DNA of 34,544 bases, from positions 1 through 34,544 of the forward strand of contig JAAUSF010000043.1 of NCBI GenBank assembly GCA_012033255.1, in the 5' to 3' direction. The stretch comes from Cyanobacteria bacterium RU_5_0. Its GTDB lineage: Bacteria > Cyanobacteriota > Cyanobacteriia > Elainellales > Elainellaceae. Positions 16,830 to 24,517 of the stretch are shown here, piece after piece (within the stretch, counting starts at the first letter, position 1; each line of letters opens with the position of its first letter). A program made the position numbers and the translations under genes. The notes under the pieces were generated by a model. It was not told the origin of the DNA. It was given only the letters and a program-made list of their open reading frames with translations, and ran no database searches.

Positions 16830-17147
16830 ATGGAAATCGAATGGCTCAAATTCCGCGTTGATCCAGAACTACGTGAACAGTTCGTCCAGAGAGATGCTGA
16901 CATCTGGACACCTGTCCTTGCTCAATACCCTGGCTTCATCCGCAAAGAAGTTTGGATTAGCCCGGATGATTTGTCCGAAGTAGTTGAGGTGATTCATTGG
17001 GAAACCTTTGAACAGTGGCAAGCGATTCCTTCAGATGTTTTAGAACAAACTGAAGCAGAATTTGCTGCTGCAATGGGTAACACTTACGAATTGATCAGTG
17101 GAGTTCGGTATCAAGTGAGGAAGTTCTACGCTCCTGGTCAGGGTTAA
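16830..17147 (+). CDS. TIGR03792-like conserved cyanobacterial protein, possible dimeric alpha/beta barrel
   Basis: A 105-aa protein starting MEIEWLKFRVDPELREQFVQRDADIWTPVLAQYPGFIRKEVWISP. The pattern of a beta strand, a long helix, then PGF and a VEVIHW strand resembles small ferredoxin-fold (ABM-like) monooxygenase or stress-response proteins; I recall this one as the TIGR03792 family, mostly cyanobacterial. The catalytic nature is unknown. The frame is open from 16644, but the first 62 residues overlap the divergent phasin-like gene and are a shadow. The ATG at 16830 begins the conserved part; no strong ribosome site is seen. Confidence 0.75.
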   Translation: MEIEWLKFRVDPELREQFVQRDADIWTPVLAQYPGFIRKEVWISPDDLSEVVEVIHWETFEQWQAIPSDVLEQTEAEFAAAMGNTYELISGVRYQVRKFYAPGQG

Positions 17148-17175
17148 GCGGGAACTACCTTGGACACACAAGTCT

Positions 17176-17212
17176 TTTTTGCCCCCTAAATCCCCCAATT
17201 CTGGGGGACTTT
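17176..17212. repeat. Dispersed palindromic repeat CCCCCTAAATCCCCCAATTC type
   Basis: CCCCCAATTCTGGGGG is a near-perfect palindrome and follows GCCCCCTAAAT. The same block in the opposite orientation lies at 19899-19930, where it supplies a stop codon. Located 30 bp after the stop at 17147, it could serve as a terminator for the TIGR03792-like gene. Confidence 0.65.
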
Positions 17213-17280
17213 ATTCCCCATCCCCCCACCCCTCCCTCACTCTAGGATAGGATTGAAAAAACGACTGTTTTCGTGCTCTG

Positions 17281-17634
17281 ATGTCTACTTGCCCTCGTTG
17301 TCACCAATCTGTTGATGCTCAAGCGATCGCCTGCCCCTACTGCCGTACTGTTCTCAAGGCACATGGGCATCCGGGGATTCCATTATTTCGGGCAACGGAA
17401 GACGAATATCTTTGCCAAAGTTGTACCTACGATGAGGATGATTCTTGCAACTATCCTCAACGCCCTTACGCGAAAGAATGTACCCTCTATCACAACCGCC
17501 TCCAGCCTATCGAAGTCAAGGGCTATAAACCAAGTTTGCAGTCTTCCACAAAAGCATGGCTAAGGCAAAATACGAGTTGGCTTATCCTGGTAGGTTTACT
17601 CGTGATTAGTGTGCTGATCGCGCTACGCAAGTAA
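17281..17634 (+). CDS. Tail-anchored zinc-ribbon membrane protein
   Basis: A 117-aa protein. The first zinc ribbon is CPRC (4-7) with CPYC (18-21). A second cysteine set, CQSC...C...C (about 45-67, EDEYLCQSCTYDEDDSCNYPQRPYAKECTLY), may bind another metal. A single hydrophobic segment at about 98-114 (SWLILVGLLVISVLIAL) is followed only by RK, making it a C-terminal tail anchor with the ribbons in the cytoplasm. I recall this arrangement in cyanobacterial hypothetical proteins; function is unknown. ATG at 17281. The DUF29 gene follows 157 bp later in the same direction. Confidence 0.78.
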   Translation: MSTCPRCHQSVDAQAIACPYCRTVLKAHGHPGIPLFRATEDEYLCQSCTYDEDDSCNYPQRPYAKECTLYHNRLQPIEVKGYKPSLQSSTKAWLRQNTSWLILVGLLVISVLIALRK

Positions 17635-17791
17635 TTGATGCAGGCGGTTACCATGAGAGCAATTGCCTAACGAAGAGATAGGAAACCCTGCGACGATAGA
17701 TTGAGGTGTTCCGTTGACCGCTTCAAACCTCATCGACTGGATGAGAAGGGTTCACTTTAGACGGTTCATTAATCTACTGAAGGAGTTTTCT

Positions 17792-18229
17792 ATGACAAAC
17801 TACGATCGCGATTTCTATGCCTGGACACAAGAGCAAGCCAAACTGCTCAGAGATCATCGAACCGATTTATTAGATTGGGAAAATTTAAGCGAGGAAATTG
17901 AAAGCTTGGGAAAACGAGAGCGGCAGGAACTGCGGAATCGACTGGCTATCTTAATTGGGCATTTATTGAAATGGCAGCATCAACCCGGCAATCAAAGCAC
18001 AAGCTGGAAAGCCACGATTCGAGAACAGCGATTGCAACTCACCCAACACTTGCAAGATAACCCCAGTTTGAAGCCTTATATTCCAGAAGCACTGGAGCTT
18101 GCCTACCCAAGGGCGATGAACCTGGCTATTCGTGAAACGGGTTTAGAGGTATTTCCAGAGACTTGCCCCTACCGTCTTGAACAAGTCTTGAACGAGGCGT
18201 TTTTCCCTGCATCGTCCGTTATCGGGTAA
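17792..18229 (+). CDS. DUF29 family protein
   Basis: A 145-aa protein beginning MTNYDRDFYAWTQEQAKLLRD, with the DUF29 signature LLDWENLSEEIESLGKRERQELRNRLAILIGHLLKWQ. AGGAG at 17781-17785 fixes the ATG at 17792; the 26 residues in front of it are leader translation. DUF29 proteins are common in cyanobacteria, often in many copies near mobile DNA; function unknown. A paralogue lies at 26948-27439 in this window. The 3' end of this gene runs over sequence that on the other strand reads as a phage-like fragment, so its last residues (ASSVIG) may be a junction product. Confidence 0.88.
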   Translation: MTNYDRDFYAWTQEQAKLLRDHRTDLLDWENLSEEIESLGKRERQELRNRLAILIGHLLKWQHQPGNQSTSWKATIREQRLQLTQHLQDNPSLKPYIPEALELAYPRAMNLAIRETGLEVFPETCPYRLEQVLNEAFFPASSVIG

Positions 18230-18370
18230 ATAGATTTGCACCTGTGCCGTTTCAGCCTTCCCCTGTTGTTCAATCACTAATCGATCGCTCCATTTAGCCT
18301 GAGCTTTCAACCAGAAAATTGCAGCCGTCGTAGCCTGTTTAGTTGGCACACCATCTTGATCATTTGACAA
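18143..18370 (-). pseudogene. Fragment resembling the end of a phage terminase small-subunit-like protein
   Basis: The minus frame encodes NDQDGVPTKQATTAAIFWLKAQAKWSDRLV followed by QVQIYLPDNGR. The TAAxFWLKxxxKWxDR pattern resembles the C-terminal end of terminase small subunits and related phage HTH proteins, where LPDNGR-like ends also occur. There is no ATG and no N-terminal HTH upstream; the only start in frame is a TTG. It overlaps the end of the DUF29 gene in antisense. It is best read as a remnant; the family call is from memory of the pattern. Confidence 0.35.
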
Positions 18371-19051
18371 TTCGCTCGGGTTTTCTCTAATGTGTCCAGA
18401 ATAATTGTGTATTCGAGTTCGCGAGTGTAGGACGATCGGACATTAGTAACGATACCAGGCGATTAAGGAATAGGTTGATGTAATCAGAGCAACAAGACTA
18501 ATATCAATTCCCATAAGAGTTACAAAGTGCTATATCTAATGTGGCATTCTGCATTCTTTGGGACGTATGGATTCAAGCGATATAGATGCCCTGAGTTGTG
18601 TGAAGAAATTCAGAACATTATTCACTTAGACTGTGACCACCGCTATAGAGATAGGTTCGCATCCAGAGCTTAGCCCGTGAGCCTTGAAATTTCGATGCTT
18701 TCGAGAATTGCATATTTAAAAAGTGACCACTAGAACACGCGATCGCCCTCTGTTAAGTAGGACGATGGGCACAAGCACCCTACGGCATAATCAGATGGCT
18801 AGCCGGGGAAGACCTGGCCACTCGACTAGCTAGTCGATATCAAAATGCTAAGCGCAACCCGTTAAAGGCAAATGGAAAGAATCTGTATACCCGATCGGGC
18901 ACCTGCACGGGCATGCAGCAAGGCTGCTGTTTAAGGAGTTAAAGAAGAAACTACTCAAATAGCTTGAGAATAGATCCCTTGAGCAATAGACTAGAGGATG
19001 CATCTTTTCATGCGTTCTTAACCTAGACGTTACTACCTACTGAGTTCACCC
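18230..19051. other. 820-bp region without an intact gene, containing a phage-like remnant and a structured segment
   Basis: After the remnant (to 18370) no open frame looks real. At 18755-18785 a TAGGACGATGGGCACAAGCA block resembles dispersed repeats. At 18822-18837 lies a perfect 16-bp palindrome, TCGACTAGCTAGTCGA. At 18906-18935 two small stem pairs (TGCACGGGCATGCA and CAGCAAGGCTGCTG) follow. The final 60 bp hold a TAGACT that could be the -10 box of tpiA. A small RNA in 18790-18940 is possible but I recognise no known RNA family. Confidence 0.4.
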
Positions 19052-19792
19052 GTGCGTAAGGTCATTATTGCTGGCAACTGGAAAATGTATAAGACCCAGG
19101 CAGAGGCACTGGAGTTTTTACAGGGGTTTTTGGATCACCTTGGTGAAACCCCGAACGATCGCGAGATAGTCATTTGCGCTCCATTCACCACTCTGGGAAC
19201 CCTGTCTAAAAATCTGCATGGTACCCGCATCCGAATTGGCGCGCAGAATGTTCACTGGGAAATAGCAGGAGCTTACACGGGCGAGGTGTCGGCACCCATG
19301 CTAACGGAACTAGGAGTCCGTTATGTGGTTATCGGTCATAGTGAGCGCAGGCAATATTTTGGTGAGACAGATGCAACAGTTAATCTCCGCTTGAAAGCGG
19401 CTCAAAAACATGGCTTAATTCCCATTCTTTGCGTAGGTGAAACCAAACAACAACGCGATACGGGTGAAACAGAAGCCCTCATCGTCGGTCAGCTTGAGAA
19501 GGATTTGATTGATGTGGATCAAGGGAGGCTGGTGATTGCCTATGAGCCGATTTGGGCGATCGGCACTGGAGATACCTGTGATGCGACTGAGGCCAACCGG
19601 ATTATTGGTCTAATTCGTAGTCAGTTGGATAATCCAAATGTCTCTATTCAATACGGTGGCTCTGTTAAACCCGGCAATGTCGATGAAATTATGGCGCAAT
19701 CTGAGATCGATGGGGCTTTAGTCGGCGGAGCCAGTCTTGCTCCTAATGATTTTGCCCGAATCATCAACTATAGCTGTAGTCAGTTAGGTTAG
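19052..19792 (+). CDS. tpiA: Triosephosphate isomerase
   Basis: Interconverts dihydroxyacetone phosphate and glyceraldehyde 3-phosphate in glycolysis, gluconeogenesis and the Calvin cycle. The 246-aa protein has the catalytic residues in place: N9 and K11 (AGNWKM), H96 in VIGHSERR, E165 in [11 protein letters not shown], and the phosphate-binding YGGSVKPGN loop. Length is normal. The start is GTG at 19052 ([13 protein letters not shown]). The stop codon TAG at 19790-19792 lies inside an inverted-repeat structure that continues to 19845. It is convergent with the unknown 457-aa gene. Confidence 0.97.
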   Translation: MRKVIIAGNWKMYKTQAEALEFLQGFLDHLGETPNDREIVICAPFTTLGTLSKNLHGTRIRIGAQNVHWEIAGAYTGEVSAPMLTELGVRYVVIGHSERRQYFGETDATVNLRLKAAQKHGLIPILCVGETKQQRDTGETEALIVGQLEKDLIDVDQGRLVIAYEPIWAIGTGDTCDATEANRIIGLIRSQLDNPNVSIQYGGSVKPGNVDEIMAQSEIDGALVGGASLAPNDFARIINYSCSQLG

Positions 19793-19845
19793 GACATGGA
19801 CATTTTTGTGGGGCGGCGGAGCCGCCCCACAAAAATGTCCTAACC
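19787..19845. terminator. Perfect 20-bp hairpin downstream of tpiA, likely bidirectional terminator
   Basis: GGACATTTTTGTGGGGCGGC at 19798-19817 pairs exactly with GCCGCCCCACAAAAATGTCC at 19821-19840 around a GGA loop. A second pairing is possible: GGTTAGGACAT at 19787-19797 is complementary to ATGTCCTAACC at 19835-19845, and GGACAT is duplicated head to tail at 19792-19803. It lies between convergent genes, so it can end transcription from both sides, and the T5/A5 tracts are inside the stem. It may also be an inserted palindromic repeat. Confidence 0.75.
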
Positions 19846-19898
19846 AATATGACTATGGCTATACGTCGAGTAAAAATTAGCCAGTCACCTGCTACTCA

Positions 19899-19930
19899 AA
19901 GTCCCCCAGAATTGGGGGATTTAGGGGGCG
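19899..19930. repeat. Dispersed palindromic repeat (reverse copy of 17176-17212)
   Basis: AGTCCCCCAGAATTGGGGGA followed by TTTAGGGGGCG is the reverse complement of the block at 17176-17212. On the minus strand it reads GCC CCC TAA and so provides the last two residues and the stop codon of the gene that ends at 19921. Confidence 0.7.
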
Positions 19931-21294
19931 AATGCAGAACGTTCATCCTCTAAGGCGGCGAGTTCTAAGTCAGGATCAGCGTTTGAAAAACTGTTGTTTT
20001 TGATCTGTGAAAAGATGCGATAGGTTTCTAATGGAGAATCGATCGCCTGCGTCATAGTTGTTTTAGCCATAGCGACTAAATTATATTGGATGTTCTCGGT
20101 ATAAATCGTTAGGGTGATATTGAAAATTTCCATGAAGTGAATAATCCACTGGCATTCCTCTTCTGGATATTTTTCGTAAAACCGAATCAGATCCGCAATC
20201 CGAACTTCCAAATGCGATCGCGAATATCCACAGATCATAATCAACCTCAGGAGAACAATGACCAACAGAAGCGGATTTGCCTCAGCAATTAATAGGGCAA
20301 ATAATGGAGAAGGATCTTGACGATGTTCGGTTGTTAGATAGTCAATCACTCGATTTGATGTTCGGAGTAGCAGCGAGTGATCGATCGCCTTGTCATCATG
20401 ATCACAATAAAGAGCATTGAGCTTTTCAGCTAATCGGTTCTTTAACCTATCGGCAAACGGATGATGATCTGAAGCAGAGGTCAGATATACTAATAGGCTC
20501 CGCTTGAAATCTCGATAGCTTAAATTCTGAGTTTGATTCAAAAAGATCCGCGCCAAATTGGAGTAGTTAAAAAACCCTCGTTTGACTAAAATTCGCTTGA
20601 TCAAATGTAATACTTCATCGCCCAAAGCTGTCGGGTTTTTAGGCATGTATTCTCGCGAAACAGCACTTTGAGAATAAGCAGTATACATAGCTAGATCAAA
20701 CTTGAATCTTTCTTTGAGTTTTTTATATAAACTCCGAGCAGCTTGTCGTTGCTCAAAGGAGTTATCAAGATCGATGTATTGAGGAACAAGCAAATAGGAG
20801 GTATAGCGATCACTCCAACGTTCTTTTGTTTGTTTTTCAAACCGATTGACAAATAGTTTGAGTTCTTGAAAATCTTGGCTACCAACAAAATTTCTTAGCC
20901 ACTCCCGCAATCGCTTCAAATTAGGTGAAACAGTAGATTTGTACAAAATTGGATCAGAAAATAGCTGAACTAGCTGCTGAATTGCCTGATGATTTCGAGC
21001 TAATTCCCAATTGTTCACAAGGATGTAGCACGATCGCTTCAACGTATTTCTAAATTCCTGCTCCTGATTTGAGATCAGAATTTGGTAAATGGTAGGGAGA
21101 AGATGGGCACTTGTGGTGTTGGTCTGATACAAAAACAACTGTTTAAACTCTTCCAAAACATCTTCTGGCGACCAAGTTTTAACAATTTCTAACAAAAAGT
21201 CATAGAGTCGTCCTTGCGATTTCGGAATCTCTCGCTGAAGCGGACTCGGATCTTCATACGGCTGACGCGATACTGCTAATCGATCCCCAGTCAT
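19921..21294 (-). CDS. Conserved hypothetical protein, 457 aa, alpha-helical
   Basis: I do not recognise a family with certainty. The protein is predicted almost wholly helical, with many K/R-rich amphipathic stretches, and one more hydrophobic segment at about 333-352 (PLFALLIAEANPLLLVIVLLRLIMI) that is probably buried or membrane-associated. No enzyme motif, nucleotide-binding loop or metal site is visible. ATG at 21292-21294; no strong ribosome site. Its C-terminus (ALEDERSAFAP) and stop are completed by the dispersed repeat at 19899-19930, so the original end may have been different. It stands alone, 261 bp from the next gene upstream. Confidence 0.65.
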   Translation of the reverse strand: MTGDRLAVSRQPYEDPSPLQREIPKSQGRLYDFLLEIVKTWSPEDVLEEFKQLFLYQTNTTSAHLLPTIYQILISNQEQEFRNTLKRSCYILVNNWELARNHQAIQQLVQLFSDPILYKSTVSPNLKRLREWLRNFVGSQDFQELKLFVNRFEKQTKERWSDRYTSYLLVPQYIDLDNSFEQRQAARSLYKKLKERFKFDLAMYTAYSQSAVSREYMPKNPTALGDEVLHLIKRILVKRGFFNYSNLARIFLNQTQNLSYRDFKRSLLVYLTSASDHHPFADRLKNRLAEKLNALYCDHDDKAIDHSLLLRTSNRVIDYLTTEHRQDPSPLFALLIAEANPLLLVIVLLRLIMICGYSRSHLEVRIADLIRFYEKYPEEECQWIIHFMEIFNITLTIYTENIQYNLVAMAKTTMTQAIDSPLETYRIFSQIKNNSFSNADPDLELAALEDERSAFAP

Positions 21295-21555
21295 ATCGGC
21301 ACAAATTGTAGTAATTGATTCGGCAAAGTCAGGTTGAGCCTCGATCGGGTTTGAGCAAGGCAGTAGTAGCAGCCTGAAAGGGATGCAGCCTTACAGTATG
21401 TCGGATTGGCTCGTCCTTTCATCCAACGTTTGGAAGGGATTAGGATGCAGAATCAAGACGTTGTGAGAGGAAATTATGAGCGATCGACTCCTGAGTAAGT
21501 ATTTACACGCAAACTCACTTTACATTATTACTCTTGAGATCATGATTCGCCCCTA

Positions 21556-22686
21556 TTAACCCCACAGTCTACGTTTGGGTTCCCCGTTCAGTCGATCGTG
21601 AGTATCCCGCAGCAGCTTAGGAATATCGAGACGTTCAGGACAGCGGGGCAGGCATTCACCGCAGTTGGTACAGCAATCGCCCTTCCTACCAGGAAACCAA
21701 TGTCCAGCATTCTCGAACATGCGATAACGATACTGACCATACCCAGTCATATTGTAAGCAACGGCTAGATTTCGCAAACGCAAAACTTCTGGAATGTTAA
21801 TCTCCTCTGGACACGGTAAACAAGCATAACATTGGCTGCATCGATCGGTAGCAAGAACAGTCTTTTGATGGGTTTGTAAGTGTTCAAAGCTAGTCAATTC
21901 CTCCGGTGTCAGAGGATGAGCTTGATCGGCAACCCGCAAAGGCAAGTCAAGTTCAGTTGGATTCGCGGCACCGAGGCTAAGGGTAGTAATCCGGCGATCG
22001 CTCAGCAGGAACCGATAGTTCAATTCCAACGGCGAGAAAGGCTGACAAAACTCCGTTAAAATCTCCGGCGGTGTGTAGAGCATCCCTCCTTTGTCAGACG
22101 GAGAAATGATGAATATCCCCATATCCTTCTCATAAGCCAACTCCACAGCAGGAGCATTCCGTTGATTGAAGAAATAATAGTGGAGATTGACAAACTCGAA
22201 GTGTTCAGTCGCGATCGCCCGTAAAATCACCTCCAAGGGGGCATGGGTTGAAAATCCGATATGCCGAATTTTTCCCTCCGCCACTGCTTGCTGCACAGCC
22301 TCCATACAACCCTGTGAGTTTTCTACCCAAGCCAAATGTTCCCAGGTGTTCAAGCCATGAATCGCGAGGCAATCCAGGTAGTCGATCCCCAATGTCTCAA
22401 GGGATTGATCAATACTCCATGCCATCGCATCTCGATCCGGAGTAGGCAGAATTTTGCTGGTGATATAAAGCTGATGCCGAGATAACGGTAATCCTGATTT
22501 CAGAGCCGCTCCCAAATATTGCTCACTATCACCGTAGCCCCTCGCTGTTTCTAGATGATTAATTCCTAGCCCGATCGCCCGATATACTGTCTCATAAGCA
22601 TTCTCCTCAGATGCCAAATAACGCATCGTTCCAAGAGAGAAAACCGACAGATTCAAATTAGTCTTACCGAAACGACGATACTGCAT
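21556..22686 (-). CDS. Aldo/keto reductase with C-terminal two [4Fe-4S] ferredoxin-like domain
   Basis: A 376-aa protein. Residues 1-270 form the AKR barrel, with Y51, K78 and H110 of the catalytic tetrad visible (ARGYGDSE, YITSKI, LAIHGL); the usual aspartate position is glutamate (E46 in HLETA), as in other iron-sulfur AKRs. Residues about 282-360 hold two cysteine clusters, CSQCYACLPCP and CCTNCGECLPRCP, each for one [4Fe-4S] centre. NADPH and the clusters together suggest electron transfer between ferredoxin-like partners and a carbonyl substrate; the substrate is unknown. ATG at 22684-22686. It is alone between repeat-rich gaps. Confidence 0.92.
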   Translation of the reverse strand: MQYRRFGKTNLNLSVFSLGTMRYLASEENAYETVYRAIGLGINHLETARGYGDSEQYLGAALKSGLPLSRHQLYITSKILPTPDRDAMAWSIDQSLETLGIDYLDCLAIHGLNTWEHLAWVENSQGCMEAVQQAVAEGKIRHIGFSTHAPLEVILRAIATEHFEFVNLHYYFFNQRNAPAVELAYEKDMGIFIISPSDKGGMLYTPPEILTEFCQPFSPLELNYRFLLSDRRITTLSLGAANPTELDLPLRVADQAHPLTPEELTSFEHLQTHQKTVLATDRCSQCYACLPCPEEINIPEVLRLRNLAVAYNMTGYGQYRYRMFENAGHWFPGRKGDCCTNCGECLPRCPERLDIPKLLRDTHDRLNGEPKRRLWG

Positions 22687-22771
22687 GAGGAAAGAAGAGA
22701 GATGAAGGAATTACTTTGAGTTTTTATACCTAAATGTTAGTCAGATCCACTTAATTTACACTCGACACCCA

Positions 22772-22888
22772 AAACTTAAAACTCTTCAATATTCTTCATC
22801 CTTCATCCTTCATCCTTCATCCTTCATTCTTCATCCTTCATTCTTCATTCTTCATCCCTCATTCTTCATTCTTCATCCCTCATCCCTC
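22772..22888. repeat. Heptamer short tandem repeat array (TTCATCC/TTCATTC)
   Basis: Fourteen contiguous heptamers of the form ATTCTTC, ATCCTTC or ATCCCTC run from 22791 to 22888, preceded by AAAACTTAAAACT at 22772-22784. The array covers the end of the DUF151 gene: its stop at 22873-22875 and last residues (KRDEG) are repeat-coded. The same composite is found at 9124-9168 downstream of thrC. Such heptamer arrays are a known cyanobacterial class and can vary in copy number. Confidence 0.85.
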
Positions 22889-23379
22889 TTACTAAACCGT
22901 CCTCCTTGCTTAAAGTCATCAGGACGCAGATTAGCAAGGAAATCGCGAAATGCTTTACGCTCAGCTTCGTCTGCATCTCGATCGACCGGGATAGAGGCAT
23001 CTGCAACAACCTCTTCCATCACCCAAATGGGACTTTTAGTGCGAATGGCAATGGCGATCGCATCACTAGGGCGAGAATCAAGGTCTTTCTTGACCTCCCC
23101 TTGGCGGACTTGCAGGATAGCATAAAACGTATTCTCTTGCAGAGAATGGATTACCACTCGCTCTAGCACCATATTCCACTCTTCCATCAAGTTGACCATC
23201 AAATCATGGGTCAGTGGGCGAGGCGGAACCTGATTCTCTAGCGCACTGATAATTGCTCTGGCTTGATCCTGACCAATGAAGATAGGTAGCTGGCGGCGCT
23301 CTGCGGCATCCCTTAGTAGCACAATTGGACTACGGGATACTGCATCCAAGGCAATTCCAGCGACTTTCATTTCAATCAT
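22873..23379 (-). CDS. Bifunctional nuclease family protein (BFN / DUF151)
   Basis: A 168-aa protein with the DUF151 pattern: MKVAGIALDAVSRSPIVLLRD, LPIFIGQDQARAI, RPLTHDLM, ERVVIH.LQENTFYAIL and DSRPSDAIAIAIRTKSPIWV. Plant and bacterial relatives have been described with DNase/RNase activity, while others bind DNA or regulate; the activity here is not known. Start ATG 23377-23379 has AGAGG upstream; a second ATG three codons later is possible. The C-terminal GGRFSKRDEG is partly encoded by the heptamer array. Two 17-bp direct repeats lie about 160-210 bp upstream. Confidence 0.9.
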   Translation of the reverse strand: MIEMKVAGIALDAVSRSPIVLLRDAAERRQLPIFIGQDQARAIISALENQVPPRPLTHDLMVNLMEEWNMVLERVVIHSLQENTFYAILQVRQGEVKKDLDSRPSDAIAIAIRTKSPIWVMEEVVADASIPVDRDADEAERKAFRDFLANLRPDDFKQGGRFSKRDEG

Positions 23380-23541
23380 GGCTTAGCCTCTAGAATCCGT
23401 TAAGGAAAGAATAACTAAACTGAGCAGGTTGGGACTCATTGTATGGATCCAGACTATCGTGACAGCCTTGGAGCTAGATGAATGTACCTGATTCTATATT
23501 TTCACCTTTTCTATAAGGGAATCGCCAGGATGGAGGCAATG

Positions 23542-23586
23542 GTTTTTAACTTAGCTCTAACCTAGCCGTGTTTTTAACCTAGCTCT
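23542..23586. promoter_or_regulatory. Two 17-bp direct repeats upstream of the DUF151 gene
   Basis: GTTTTTAACTTAGCTCT at 23542-23558 and GTTTTTAACCTAGCTCT at 23570-23586 differ at one base and are 28 bp apart start to start, close to three helical turns. They stand upstream of the minus-strand DUF151 gene and could be a paired protein-binding site. Confidence 0.35.
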
Positions 23587-23808
23587 CGATAATATATAGC
23601 CCAATCCTACAGCAGTCAGCCAGTCTGTGTCAGTTTGACTGACTTACAGTATGCCCTGAACTCACTCTGATCTATAGCTTCAATACTGAAAGTTTGCCTA
23701 AAAGTTAAACTTTGCCGACAGAAAAAGAAAGACAAGGAAGACATAGTTTCTCCCTCATCCCTCATCTTTCACCCTACCTAGTAGCCTGTCCTTTTTGTTT
23801 TGCGGGGT

Positions 23809-23846
23809 GCAGGGGTTTTACCCCTGCGTGGGGGCAACGCTCCCAC
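23809..23846. terminator. Hairpin pair downstream of leuD
   Basis: An 8-bp perfect stem with a TTT loop (23809-23827) is followed directly by a second GC-rich stem (23828-23846), 14 bp past the leuD stop on the minus strand. The first stem is a repeat form common between cyanobacterial genes. A terminator role is likely from position. Confidence 0.5.
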
Positions 23847-23859
23847 CCCCCATTACCGA

Positions 23860-24483
23860 TCAAATCTGGCTTGACAAAGCACTAGCCACCGATCGACTCC
23901 ACCCGACGTAAGGCAATCTGGCGGCAATTTGTTGAATTGGGTCGGCTTGGGCAATCAGTTGCCCGCAGGCATCCCAGGTGCCGCTCAGGAACATATTGCG
24001 GGAACCTTCGTTCATCATGACAGGGATGGAGGAGTCGCCAAACTGGATATGCATGGCTTCTAAATCCAGGACGATCGCCGTTTGAGGATGGGCTGCCAGC
24101 CATTCTTGTAGCCGTTGGACATCGGTAGGCTTAGCCGTGACACAAGGAATGCCCATCGCAATGCAGTTTCCGAAGAAAATCTCTGCAAAACTTTCTCCGA
24201 CAAGAGCTTTAATGCCCCACTTCGCGATCGCCTGCGGTGCGTGTTCCCGCGATGATCCACAGCCAAAGTTTCGATTCACGACCAGAATTTCGGCTCCCTG
24301 ATAGTAAGGTTGATCAAAAGGATGCTGTCCTTGAGTTTGGGGACGATCGTCGGCAAATACCTGCGCTCCTAATCCATCGAAGGTGACACAGCGTAAAAAA
24401 CGAGCCGGAATGATGCGATCGGTGTCAATATCATTGCCGACTAACGGAATCCCTCGACCAGAAATTGATTTAACTTGACTCAT
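23860..24483 (-). CDS. leuD: 3-isopropylmalate dehydratase small subunit
   Basis: Partner of LeuC in isomerising 2-isopropylmalate to 3-isopropylmalate in leucine synthesis. The 207-aa protein shows GNDIDTDRIIPARFL, the NFGCGSSREHAPQAI loop and the swivelling-domain pattern of the family. ATG at 24481-24483. It is on the same strand as leuC but 762 bp away, with a Uma2-type gene in between; in most bacteria the two subunits are adjacent. A hairpin pair follows the stop. Confidence 0.96.
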   Translation of the reverse strand: MSQVKSISGRGIPLVGNDIDTDRIIPARFLRCVTFDGLGAQVFADDRPQTQGQHPFDQPYYQGAEILVVNRNFGCGSSREHAPQAIAKWGIKALVGESFAEIFFGNCIAMGIPCVTAKPTDVQRLQEWLAAHPQTAIVLDLEAMHIQFGDSSIPVMMNEGSRNMFLSGTWDACGQLIAQADPIQQIAARLPYVGWSRSVASALSSQI

Positions 24484-24517
24484 GAGTGTTTCTCTTCTTC
24501 ATAAATGGACAAACTTA

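Larger units (their letters stand above)
23380..23859. other. 480-bp gap with direct repeats and hairpin repeats
   Basis: Contains the direct repeats at 23542-23586 and, next to leuD, two hairpins: GCAGGGGT-TTT-ACCCCTGC at 23809-23827 and a GTGGGGGC...GCTCCCAC stem at 23828-23846. A heptamer trace (TCCCTCATCCCTCATC) is at 23751-23767. The hairpins probably terminate leuD. No coding potential seen. Confidence 0.5.
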
